Below, piece by piece: positions 1 to 8,700 of a DNA stretch of 64,000 nucleotides. The notes under the pieces were generated by a model, which was not told the DNA's origin, did not search any database, and was given only the letters and a program-made list of their open reading frames with translations. Position numbers and translations under genes: made by a program. The DNA is from Microlunatus soli (GTDB lineage Bacteria > Actinomycetota > Actinomycetes > Propionibacteriales > Propionibacteriaceae), in NCBI RefSeq assembly GCF_900105385.1, contig NZ_LT629772.1:6634001-6698000 (forward strand), written 5' to 3'. Position 1 is the first letter of the stretch; the number at the start of each line of letters is the position of its first letter.

Positions 1-1025
1 ATGGTGTCGGCGTAGTACGGGTAGTGGCCGGAGGTCTCGAACAGCTGCGACTTGGTCAGGTGCGGGGTGCCGACGTAGGAGAACCCCTCCTCCAGATGCC
101 GACGACGGACGTAGTCCTCCATTTCCCGCTTGACCACGCCGCCCTTGGGGTGGAAGACCGCGAGACCGGAGCCGAGCTCGTCGGGGAAGCTGAACAGGTC
201 CAGCTCGACCCCCAGCTTGCGATGGTCTCGCTTGGCCGCCTCGGCCATCCGATGCTGGTAGTCCTTCAGCGCTTCCTTGGTCGGCCAGGCGGTGCCGTAG
301 ACCCGCTGCAACTGCTGGTTGTTCTGATCACCCAGCCAGTACGCCGCCGAGCTGCGGGTGATCGCGTACGCCGGGATGTAGCCGGTGTGCGGCAGGTGCG
401 GACCGCGGCAGAGATCCTTCCAGGCAACGGATCCGTCACGTCGGACGTTGTCGTAGATGGTCAGCTGACCGGCGCCGACCTCGACACTGGACCCGTCCTC
501 GTCGTCGGCACTGCCCTTCTTGCCGATCAATTCGATCTTGAACGGCTCGGCGGCCAGCTCGACCTTGCCCTCGTTGTCGCTGATCTCCCGGCGGACGAAC
601 CGCTGCCGCTCCTTGATGATCTTGGTCATCTGTTTGTCGATGGCCTTCAGATCATCCGGGGTGAACGGCTCGGACACCTCGAAGTCGTAGTAGAACCCGT
701 CGGTGATCGGCGGACCGATGCCGAGCTTTGCCTCGGCGTACAGCGTCTGCACCGCCTGCGCAGCGACGTGCGCCGTCGAGTGCCGCAGCACGTTCAGCCC
801 GTCCGGGCTGTCGATCGACACCGCTTCTACCATCGACGGGCCCTTCGACAAGCTCAAGGACCCCTCGTCGAGCAACGGACGATCAAGATCACGAAGCTCC
901 CCGTCGACCTTCACCGCAACGACCGTCCGGTCCTCACCGAACAGCTCAAGACCCGTCGTCGTCTCGTCGATCTCCCGCTCGGTCGTGCTGTCCTGATGAG
1001 TCAGGGTGATCTTGGTCGACGCCAC
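1..1025 (-). CDS. thrS: Threonyl-tRNA synthetase, N-terminal part (cut by window edge)
   Basis: Charges tRNA-Thr with threonine in the cytoplasm. The visible 341 codons cover the TGS domain, the second additional (editing) domain and the beginning of the class II catalytic core. The editing domain shows the HxxxH motif ([12 protein letters not shown]) and the DLCRGPHLP motif with its Cys and His; [14 protein letters not shown] is typical of ThrRS. The catalytic C-terminal half lies outside the window. The start is a GTG preceded by AGGAGAGGACG, a good ribosome binding site. About nine residues around positions 54-64 ([11 protein letters not shown]) are the translation of a dispersed repeat, an insertion relative to the usual TGS-editing junction. 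Certain by family; the insertion is read directly. Confidence 0.96.
   Translation of the reverse strand, partial: MASTKITLTHQDSTTEREIDETTTGLELFGEDRTVVAVKVDGELRDLDRPLLDEGSLSLSKGPSMVEAVSIDSPDGLNVLRHSTAHVAAQAVQTLYAEAKLGIGPPITDGFYYDFEVSEPFTPDDLKAIDKQMTKIIKERQRFVRREISDNEGKVELAAEPFKIELIGKKGSADDEDGSSVEVGAGQLTIYDNVRRDGSVAWKDLCRGPHLPHTGYIPAYAITRSSAAYWLGDQNNQQLQRVYGTAWPTKEALKDYQHRMAEAAKRDHRKLGVELDLFSFPDELGSGLAVFHPKGGVVKREMEDYVRRRHLEEGFSYVGTPHLTKSQLFETSGHYPYYADT
838..864. repeat. Dispersed repeat copy inside thrS
   Basis: Contains CCTTCGACAAGCTCAAGGAC, one base away from the TTCGACAAGCTCAGG core found in the peptide transporter ATPase gene and, inverted, in efeB. It keeps the thrS reading frame. Confidence 0.7.
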
Positions 1026-1129
1026 GATCCGTCCTCTCCTGCTGCCGGGCGGGCCGAGCCCGCTGAATTGATGCAGTGCGCAAGCCTACGCCAGGCAGGC
1101 CGTCCGTCGTCGGCAGCGGCGGCTGCCCG

Positions 1130-1891
1130 TCACTCCGGCTTGCTCGCGATGACGACGTAGTTCTTCGGATATCCGGCGCCGGTGAACTTCCACTCGGCGT
1201 CGAGCTTGTAATACAGGCCGGCGAACAGCAACCCGATGGCCCGGGTCGACTGCAGCAACAGCTCTGTCCTGCGTGCCTTCCAGAACGACCAATCCGCCGG
1301 TGCCGCGCGGGGCAGGTGCCGATGCATGCCCTCGAACTGGTAGCCGACCGTTCCCAGATAGCCTTCCATCCAGTCCACCTTCTGCACCACGAAGCCGGCG
1401 TCGGCGAACAACTTGTTCAACGCGAATCGGGTGTAGCGGAAGAAGTCGTACGGCTTCTGATGCTCCTCGTAGTACAGCGGGCAGGTGCAGATGATCTGCC
1501 CGCCCGGTTTCGTGACCCGGCACAGCTCACGCAACGCCGCGCTCGGGTCGGGCAGATGTTCCAACACCTGGTTGAACACGACCCGGTCGAACCGTCCGTC
1601 CTCGACCGGGATGTCGGCCACGTCGCAGACGTAGGTCTGGTCGTCGCGATACTGCTTGAAATCGGCCGACTCGTATCGCGCGTGACCGAACAGCCCGCGG
1701 AATGGTGCCGGTCCCGCACCGGCGTCCAGAACGAGCATGTCGGCCTTGGTCGCCCTGGCGAAGTTGCGGTTGTAGCGCTTCAGCCAGATCCGGCTGGAAT
1801 TGCGGAACCAGCGTTTCTTCCACGGCGGGAATCCCTGACGAGCCGGCTTGCGTGCCGTGGCACCGCGAGGAGGTGCTGTACGAGTGGTCAT
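1130..1891 (-). CDS. Class I SAM-dependent methyltransferase (Methyltransf_11 type)
   Basis: A 253-residue cytoplasmic methyltransferase. SAM-binding motif I is LDAGAGPAPF near residue 54. Further motifs are DVADIPVEDGRFDRVV (residues about 90-105), NQVLEHLPDP and the post-motif VTKPGGQIICTCP. The substrate is unknown; its place beside glycosyltransferases suggests methylation of a sugar in a surface glycan or of a lipid carrier intermediate. The ATG is preceded by GGAAAGGCGACC, a reasonable ribosome binding site. It reads away from the TylF-like methyltransferase, with a 246-bp divergent region between them. The basic N-terminus (residues 1-45) precedes the fold and may bind a partner or membrane. 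Confidence 0.85.
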   Translation of the reverse strand: MTTRTAPPRGATARKPARQGFPPWKKRWFRNSSRIWLKRYNRNFARATKADMLVLDAGAGPAPFRGLFGHARYESADFKQYRDDQTYVCDVADIPVEDGRFDRVVFNQVLEHLPDPSAALRELCRVTKPGGQIICTCPLYYEEHQKPYDFFRYTRFALNKLFADAGFVVQKVDWMEGYLGTVGYQFEGMHRHLPRAAPADWSFWKARRTELLLQSTRAIGLLFAGLYYKLDAEWKFTGAGYPKNYVVIASKPE

Positions 1892-2137
1892 GGTCGCCTT
1901 TCCATCCGACGGTTTCGTGATCGGCCACGCGCCACCCTAACGGCGGATTCCACCCCGAATAGCCACCGGCGCAGCCCGTTCTTCGGATGCATTCCGCAGC
2001 TGCTCGAACTCGTCGTTCGACTGTCTTCTGATGTCCGATTCGATGTCATCTCGGCGACGCCGGAGGTCGACGTGCGACTGCTACTTTTCGGAGTTCGGCG
2101 TGCCCTGCGTCTCCCCCGAAGAGAAAAGAGCCGATTG

Positions 2138-2842
2138 ATGCCTGACGACTCCAAGGTGCTCGAGCTGCTGGAGAAGATCCGCAAGGAGTTGAACATCGCC
2201 CGCAACATCCCGTCGACCGGGATCGCGCTGCGGGAGCAGTCGGTCCAGGACGGGGTCGATCTGATCCGCTCGGACCGGCGATTCGACACCATGCAGGTGA
2301 CTCTGGACAACGCCCGCACCATCACCGCCGGCCTGCGGGCGGTGACGATGGAGGGGCAGGTCGCCGAGTTCGGCGTCTGGCGCGGGACATCGCTGACCCA
2401 GATCGCCAAGTTCTTCCCGGACTGGACGGTGCACGGTTTCGACAGTTTCATCGGCCTGCCCGAATCATGGGGCGGCACCGCGAACGGGACCGGCGCGTTC
2501 GACGTCGGCGCCAAGCCGCCAGAGCTTCCCGTCAGCAATGTGGAGTTCCACGTCGGCTGGTTCAACGAAACCGTGCCGCCCTACGGCGACAAGCACGACG
2601 GCCCGTTCGCCTTCTGCCATCTGGACGCCGATCTGTACAGCTCAACCAAGACCGTCTTCGACGAGTTGCAGGACTGGTTCGTCGCCGGCACGGTGATCGT
2701 CTTCGACGAGTACTTCGGCTACTACGGCTGGCAGCAGCACGAACACAAGGCGTTCCTGGAGTTCCTGGATCGCAGCGGGCTGAGCTTCGAGGCGATCAGC
2801 CTCGGCCACATGAACCTTGCCGTCCGCCTCATCGACGGCTGA
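2138..2842 (+). CDS. TylF/MycF-like O-methyltransferase
   Basis: A 234-residue methyltransferase of the macrocin-O-methyltransferase (TylF) family, which acts on hydroxyls of sugars with SAM and a divalent metal. Visible features are the SAM loop VAEFGVWRGTSL (residues about 75-86), HGFDSFIGLPESW, and the metal-binding acidic run FCHLDADLYSSTKTVFDEL followed by VIVFDEYFGYYGW. The ATG follows the purine-rich GAAGAGAAAAGAG. An open frame continues far upstream, but it is only the shadow of the divergent methyltransferase gene. It resembles the C-terminal half of the neighbouring fused glycosyltransferase-methyltransferase, so the locus encodes two enzymes of this family. Confidence 0.88.
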   Translation: MPDDSKVLELLEKIRKELNIARNIPSTGIALREQSVQDGVDLIRSDRRFDTMQVTLDNARTITAGLRAVTMEGQVAEFGVWRGTSLTQIAKFFPDWTVHGFDSFIGLPESWGGTANGTGAFDVGAKPPELPVSNVEFHVGWFNETVPPYGDKHDGPFAFCHLDADLYSSTKTVFDELQDWFVAGTVIVFDEYFGYYGWQQHEHKAFLEFLDRSGLSFEAISLGHMNLAVRLIDG

Positions 2843-2871
2843 CCAGGCCCACCGACCGCTCCGAGAATGGA

Positions 2872-2891
2872 CCGACCCGTGCGCCGGTCGG
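2872..2891. terminator. Possible hairpin between convergent genes
   Basis: CCGACC and GGTCGG arms flank an 8-base loop in the 83-bp gap where the TylF-like gene and the fused glycosyltransferase gene converge. There is no T-run, so this is weak. Confidence 0.3.
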
Positions 2892-2925
2892 GCGATGGCC
2901 CGGCCGGCGCGCAGGGCGTCCGAGG

Positions 2926-4434
2926 TCAGAGCGGCTTGCGGATCACGGCGTTCGGCTTCTCGTAGAGCAGCTTGGCCGCCGGCGTCGCTGCCAGGAACTC
3001 ATCGGCCGCCTTCTTGCACCCGGGCCAGGAGTTGTAGTCGTCCAGGATGATGAACCCGCCCGGGGACAGATGGCCCCAGGCATACTCCAGGCACAGCTTG
3101 ACCGGGTCGTACCAATCGCAGTCGATGTGGGCCAGTGAGATGGTCAGGTCATCGTGTGCGGGCAGCGTCGTCTCGAAGAGCCCCTCGACGAGATTGATCC
3201 GCCGACCGTCGACCGGACAGTCGAATTCGGCGAAATTACCCTTCACCTTCTCCAGCAGATCATCCATGTAGCCGTAATAGGGGTCGCCGGAGATTCCCTT
3301 GGACTCGCCGGACGAAATCGTCTTGTACCGATTGAGGACCTTCTGACCGTCGGCCTGAGATGGTGGTGGGATCATCCCGAACACATCAAAACCGAAGTAT
3401 CGCTGACCGTCTTCCAGAGCGCGCGCCAGGCAGATGCCGGAACCGCCGAGCGCGACGCCGAATTCGGTGAAGTCGCCGGCGACACCGTCGGATCGAATCT
3501 GTTCGATACGGTCGTAGATGCTGTCGAACTTCCCTTGGCCGAGATAGCTCAGCCGCTTCTGCCGAACCTGCTTCGAAAGGTTCTCCACCGTCGGCTTGGC
3601 CGGAGCCTTCTTCAATTCCTTCGTTTCCGCTGTCCCCGTGGTTTCTGCTGCACTCGCGATTTCTGCTGCATGCGCAGTTTCGGGATGCGGATCGCCGGTC
3701 GTCGTCCCCGGATAGCCCCGGGGGATCCACTGTTCCCGCAGCGTGTCGTAGCGGGAGAAGTAGCGGTGCAGGCTTTCGTCGGTCTTCGGGCCGCCGTGGT
3801 TGTAGAAGTGCGGCCCCTTGAACCAGGCCCGGTCCAGCGAGGTCAGATCGAACGGTGACATCGCCAGCCAGTAGGACACCATCGACTGGTCGTAGACCGG
3901 CCAGCGGACGTTGATCCCGTCCCGGTCCCAGTGCGTCCCCTTGTCGACCTGGATGTCCTCGACCCGCAGCACGCCGCGCAGATACTGCCGGAAGTCGCGG
4001 GACATCACCAGGATCGCGCCGTTGACGTAGCTCGCCCGGTATCTCGCCGGATCGGGGAACTCGGTACGCAACCACCCCTCCTGCAGCAGGGTGATGTCTC
4101 GCCGGTGGGTCTGGTGCAGACCGGCGATCGTCGCGTCGGCGTACTCGTCGAAGATGTTCGGAGCGTCCGGCGAGACGAGGATGTCGGTGTCGATGTAGAG
4201 GATCTGGTCGTAGACATCGAAACGCTCGTCCAGCAGCTGGAAGCGTTCCATCGCCGGGCCGCCGTGATAGCCGTTCTTCCACCAGCGCGAGTGCGAGGCC
4301 ATCTCGTACTCGACGCCGTACTTCATGGCATAGAACGCCACCGTCTCCGAGGAGGCCATCGCCATCCGCTTGCGGTGGACGCCGTCGTAGGAACGCTTGG
4401 TGTCGATGTGGTACTGCCAGATCAAGTTCCGCAT
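2926..4434 (-). CDS. Glycosyltransferase-methyltransferase fusion protein
   Basis: A 502-residue protein. Residues about 1-270 look like a nucleotide-diphospho-sugar transferase fold: a DTD motif sits in YDQILYIDTDILVSPDAPN, followed by SYVNGAILVMSRDF and a WPVYDQSMVSYWL acceptor-site-like segment. A low-complexity Ala/Glu/Thr/Lys linker (about 285-310) joins it to a TylF-like methyltransferase. The latter has DFTEFGVALGGSG as SAM motif, FGFDVFGMIPPP, and the metal-binding LAHIDCDWYDPVKLCLEY followed by GGFIILDDYNSWPG. The likely role is to add a sugar and then methylate the product or a neighbouring sugar. The ATG start (MRNLIWQYH) is chosen because the reading frame upstream merely shadows the pyruvyl transferase gene and because GGAAGTGAG precedes it. 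It starts 7 bp after the upstream gene ends. Confidence 0.82.
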   Translation of the reverse strand: MRNLIWQYHIDTKRSYDGVHRKRMAMASSETVAFYAMKYGVEYEMASHSRWWKNGYHGGPAMERFQLLDERFDVYDQILYIDTDILVSPDAPNIFDEYADATIAGLHQTHRRDITLLQEGWLRTEFPDPARYRASYVNGAILVMSRDFRQYLRGVLRVEDIQVDKGTHWDRDGINVRWPVYDQSMVSYWLAMSPFDLTSLDRAWFKGPHFYNHGGPKTDESLHRYFSRYDTLREQWIPRGYPGTTTGDPHPETAHAAEIASAAETTGTAETKELKKAPAKPTVENLSKQVRQKRLSYLGQGKFDSIYDRIEQIRSDGVAGDFTEFGVALGGSGICLARALEDGQRYFGFDVFGMIPPPSQADGQKVLNRYKTISSGESKGISGDPYYGYMDDLLEKVKGNFAEFDCPVDGRRINLVEGLFETTLPAHDDLTISLAHIDCDWYDPVKLCLEYAWGHLSPGGFIILDDYNSWPGCKKAADEFLAATPAAKLLYEKPNAVIRKPL

Positions 4435-4441
4435 CACTGAC

Positions 4442-5707
4442 TCACTTCCCGGCCGCGGCGGACACCGCGACCTTCTTGTCGGCAGCCAGGTGCTTGTCGG
4501 TGGCGTCGAGATCCGCGGCCACCTCGTCCCGGTAGACGGCGTACACGTCCGACTTCGACTTGCCTGCCAGGATCGCGTCCAGCGCGACCTTGGCGATCCG
4601 CGAGACCCGGGCCGCCATGTCACCCAGTGGCTCGGCGGTCGGACCCGCCAGCCCTTCGAAGCGCCGATCGTCGGGATCCTTCGGCTGCCAATCGACGGTC
4701 AGACCGCAGGCCAGTGACGGCAACAACGTGTGCAGCCGGGATGTCACGATCCGCGAGTAGTCGTTGCGATAGGAGTTGAGTCGAGTGATCGCGTCGGTGA
4801 GCGACCCGGCCAGCGGCTTGTCCCGCAGACCGTTGATCAGGTTGGTCACCTCGACCGCATCACCGGTTTGATCATCATCAGCCGGCGCAGCTACGTCGAC
4901 GTAGGCGACCGGCTTGCTCGGGTCGGGTGCGACCGGCGGGAACAGCGAGCCGACGGTGGTGGTGACGCAGCCGGAGAAGTAGGCGGGGATCCCCCGGGAA
5001 CGGAGCAACCGAACGGTGAACCAGTCCCGGCACCCGATCGGCGCGTGCGCCCGCAGGTAGTCGAAGGCCAGATCAGAGAGTTGATCACCGCGGCTGACAT
5101 GAAAGGACAGGAAGATCGGGATGATCCGCGGGTTCAACGGAAACTCCGGATGCCGACCGAACGGCAGCTTGAAGTACCACCCGAAGACGAACGCCCAGGT
5201 GTCCGACGGCAACGAGTCGTAGGACGATGCATCCCGGTTGAATTCGACGAGATGAACGGTGCTCGACGGGCCGTCGATCCGACGATCGTCGGGAACCGAG
5301 GACTGCAGACCGGTGAACAGCTTGGCAAGATCGGCCTGCCCGGTCAGACGGACATCCGGTCGGCGAACGAGATGGGACATCATCGCCAGCGTCTGCACCC
5401 AGTCGCCGATATTTCTCGATGCGGCCACATAGTCCGCCGCGCGGTAGCCGAGCACGCCGAAGCTGATCTCCCCGGGCGGCACGTCCCGCGCGGGCGGCGG
5501 GTTGGTGATCCGCCCGGCCCACGGGCGGAGCCGTTCGAGTCGGACTCGTTGGGTCTTGGTCAGTTCGGCACGCCCCGCCAGCCGTTCGGCCAGCGGACCA
5601 CTGAGCGGACTCCGTACCGCGACCAGATTGGACAGCGCGGTGATCCACGCATCGGAGGCTCGCGCGGAGACCGCTGTCGAAGCTCCGGACTTGCTCTGCT
5701 CGGGCAT
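4442..5707 (-). CDS. Polysaccharide pyruvyl transferase-like protein
   Basis: A 421-residue protein resembling the polysaccharide pyruvyl transferase superfamily, which moves pyruvate from phosphoenolpyruvate to a glycan as a ketal. Recognisable pieces are NIGDWVQTLAMMSHL (family NxGD motif, residues about 100-115), CRDWFTVRLLRSRGI with FSGCVTTT (about 225-250), and SRLHTLLPSLACGL near residue 340, matching the conserved S-R-x-H segment. Residues 1-75 are a non-conserved extension. It stops 7 bp before the fused glycosyltransferase-methyltransferase and starts 8 bp after the giant glycosyltransferase, so the three are probably one operon. A divergent relative at 12960 belongs to the same superfamily. 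Confidence 0.78.
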   Translation of the reverse strand: MPEQSKSGASTAVSARASDAWITALSNLVAVRSPLSGPLAERLAGRAELTKTQRVRLERLRPWAGRITNPPPARDVPPGEISFGVLGYRAADYVAASRNIGDWVQTLAMMSHLVRRPDVRLTGQADLAKLFTGLQSSVPDDRRIDGPSSTVHLVEFNRDASSYDSLPSDTWAFVFGWYFKLPFGRHPEFPLNPRIIPIFLSFHVSRGDQLSDLAFDYLRAHAPIGCRDWFTVRLLRSRGIPAYFSGCVTTTVGSLFPPVAPDPSKPVAYVDVAAPADDDQTGDAVEVTNLINGLRDKPLAGSLTDAITRLNSYRNDYSRIVTSRLHTLLPSLACGLTVDWQPKDPDDRRFEGLAGPTAEPLGDMAARVSRIAKVALDAILAGKSKSDVYAVYRDEVAADLDATDKHLAADKKVAVSAAAGK

Positions 5708-5715
5708 GTGTTTCC

Positions 5716-8700
5716 TTAGATGAGGATCGAGGACTTCGACGGCTTGCCGTCATCGGCGGGCGCTGAGAGGGCAGGCACCTCGGCATCGGGCGGCGCCTCG
5801 TCGACGGTTTCGAAGAGCGTTTCCACGAACTCCGAGCCGCGCTTCTCATAGCTGTCCTGGAGATCGGCCGGGATCCGGTCCTTGGCCCAATCGAGCAGGT
5901 CCAACGCGAACCGCTGCCATTCCTCACGGATGTCGGGGTAGTTCGCAAGGCCGGAGATGCGCTGGTGTGTACCCCGCAACGCCTCGACGACAGCCATCCG
6001 GCGCTCGTCGACGATGTTGGTGACCTGTGCCCGGGTGCTGAACTTGCGATGGGCGCACACCTCGGCGTCGATGAAGCCCAGGTTCTTCGCACTCAGGATG
6101 CTGTGCCAGTGGAAGAGCATGTCGTTGTGCACGACCGTCGGCCCGAAGAAGATGTTGGCGTCATGCAGCAAGGAGGTGCGGATCAGCCGGTTCCACGGAT
6201 AGTTGATCAAGCCGGCAAGCAGTCGCCGTCGGGCGGTGTTGCCGGTGGCCTCGGGAAGCTGCCGCCAGATCTGCACGTCGGCATCGAACATCCCGCGGGA
6301 GCGATCCTCGTCGACGTAGTCCAGCCGGTACTTCGCGAACAGCAGGTCGACGTCGTCGACGTCGGCCAGCCTCACCGCCCGGGCCAGTGCTCCGGCATCG
6401 ACGACGTCATCGGCATCGACGAAGTAGCTGTACCGTCCGGTGATCAACGGGATCACCGAATTCCGCGCCCGTCCTGCCCCACGGTTCTTCTGGGAGAACA
6501 CGTGGACGTGCTGATGCGTGTCCTCGTAGTCCCGCATGATCCCCAACGACGCATCGGTCGAGCCGTCGTCGACGAGCAGCACGTTGTAGCTCACGCCGTG
6601 AAGCTGCAGCACCGAGTCCAGCGTCTCGCCGAGGTAGTCGGCACAGTTGAAGACCGGGATCACGATGGTCAGATCGATGTCGGGATAGGCCTCCCCGAAC
6701 GCCTCGAAGTGGCGTCGGACCTCGGGCCGGACCGGCGCCGACGGTGCGGCCGTGATCGCCTTCTGATAGACCGTGGCGAACCGCCGCTGGAGCAGTGCCG
6801 CAGCCGCCGGCTGGGTCTGTCGCCGTACCGTCCAGTTCTGCCGCCGCAGGTATTCGATGAACGCGTCGAACAACGCCTCCCGATCGTCAGGGCCCGCGGC
6901 CAGGTCGGTGTTGTCGGCGAGGGTGGAGCTTTCGATCAAGGAATTCCCGATGGTGTTCGCATGGCTGGCGATCGCGGCGAGCTTATAGGTGTCCGCGGCC
7001 ATCGTCTGGCCCTCCCGACCCATCCGGTGGTAGGCGATGACCTCGCTCGACGCCACGACCCGCTGAGCTCGCGACAGCACCAGCCAGTGCAGCGCGTTGT
7101 CCTCGTAGAAGAAGTCCCCTTCGGGGAAACGGACCTGGTGCGCGGTGACGAAGTCGCGCCGGTACAGCTTGCGCCACGGGACCGGTGACAGTCGCAGCAG
7201 CGACGGATGGTTGGCGGCGTTGATCACCTCCTCGTCGGGGATGTCCAGCCAGGCCGCGTTGTCCAGTGGCGCCGTCACCTGCCGGTCCCCGTCGTCGAAG
7301 AGCCGGAAATCCCCGATGACGAGTTCGGCGTCATGCTGCCGGGCCAGCGTCAGCAGACGATTGATGCCGGTCCGGCTGACCCAGTCGTCGCTGTCGACGA
7401 ACGCGATGTAGTTCCCTCGCGCGGCGCGGATGCCGATGTTGCTCGGGATGCCGGCGCCGCCCAGGGTGTTGTGATCGAGCTCGATCACCCGGATCCGTGG
7501 ATCGAGTTCACGATGCATCGCGATGATCTGGCGGCTGTTGTCCGACGACGCGTCATCGATGATGATCAGTTCGAGATCCTCGAACTCCTGTGTCAGAACG
7601 GATCTGATCGCGGTATCGAGATACGGACCGACGTTGTAGACCGGCATGATCACCGAGAGTTCGGGGGCCGGCGCCGGCGGCGCGTCGATCGGCTGCGGTA
7701 CGACGTGCAGGACTCCTGTGTCGGTCAGTTTCCGTACCCGGTGTCGGTCGCCGCCGAGCGCCACGGTGCGGTCGGTGACATCGATCGGGACCTCGACCGG
7801 CCCCTGTGGGGTCTGGAAGTTGCCGTAGATCCGCCACCGGACGTTTTCGATCTTGGTCAGCGAATGCCGGGCACGGACCTCCTGCTCGGTCGCATGGTCG
7901 ATGATGAACTCGCGTCGCCGGATCCGGCCGTTGACATTGCGCAACGCGAACAGGGCGGTCAGTCCGGCGACGCCGGCACCGCTGACCGTGACCTCGAACA
8001 GGTCCCGGAAGGCTCTCGCCTGGGACACCTCTGCGGCCAGATGCCGGCGGTAGAACTCGGCGCCACCGAGTCCGTCCGGATCAGCCGCAGGCAGCATCCG
8101 AAGGCCGCCGTTCTCCCCGCTGACCAGTAGCCGCTCCCCCGGCCCGGTCAGCACCGACCGTGCCGAGACCGGGCAGGCCTGCAGTGTCGACGATTCGTCT
8201 CCGGTCCGCCGTTCCACGGTGAGCCAGATCTCGCCGTCCGGCAGTGGTGCCAGACTCCCGGTTCCGGTCAGATAGTCGCCGCCGTCGTCCTCCCCGAGCC
8301 AGGCCTCGAGCTCGAGCGATGCGTTGCCGTTGCCGATCCGGACTGCCGAGATCTTCGGCAGGTCCGAGCCCTCAAGCCGGACGGTGACCGTGTCCGCCTC
8401 GACCACCACCGAGGTGACCGTCGGCCGCGGCGGAATGGGCCGGGCCACGGTCCAGCTCGGCTCGATGCCGAACCAGGCCGTCACGATGTCGAGGACATCG
8501 CCTCGGGCGATCGTCTCGCCGCGCACGTCGCCGCCGAGCCGGTCCTCGACGATCACCACCCGCGAGCTGGTGACCGGCCGACGCCGGGCGTGGTGGCCCT
8601 GGGCGGCACCGGCATGCCGCACCACGACCACAGACGCCTCGACCCGGTCGGCCTCGAAGACCTGGAGCAGCTGTCCGGAGTCGATCATCGCTTGCAGCCG

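Noticed and set aside
1-1130. T-box or attenuator for thrS
   Set aside because: Only about 100 bp separate thrS from the next gene and no T-box core or specifier loop is visible.
1076-2137. A 354-codon upstream extension that would fuse to the TylF-like methyltransferase
   Set aside because: The added part is antisense to the divergent methyltransferase gene; a purine-rich ribosome binding site precedes the internal ATG where homology begins.
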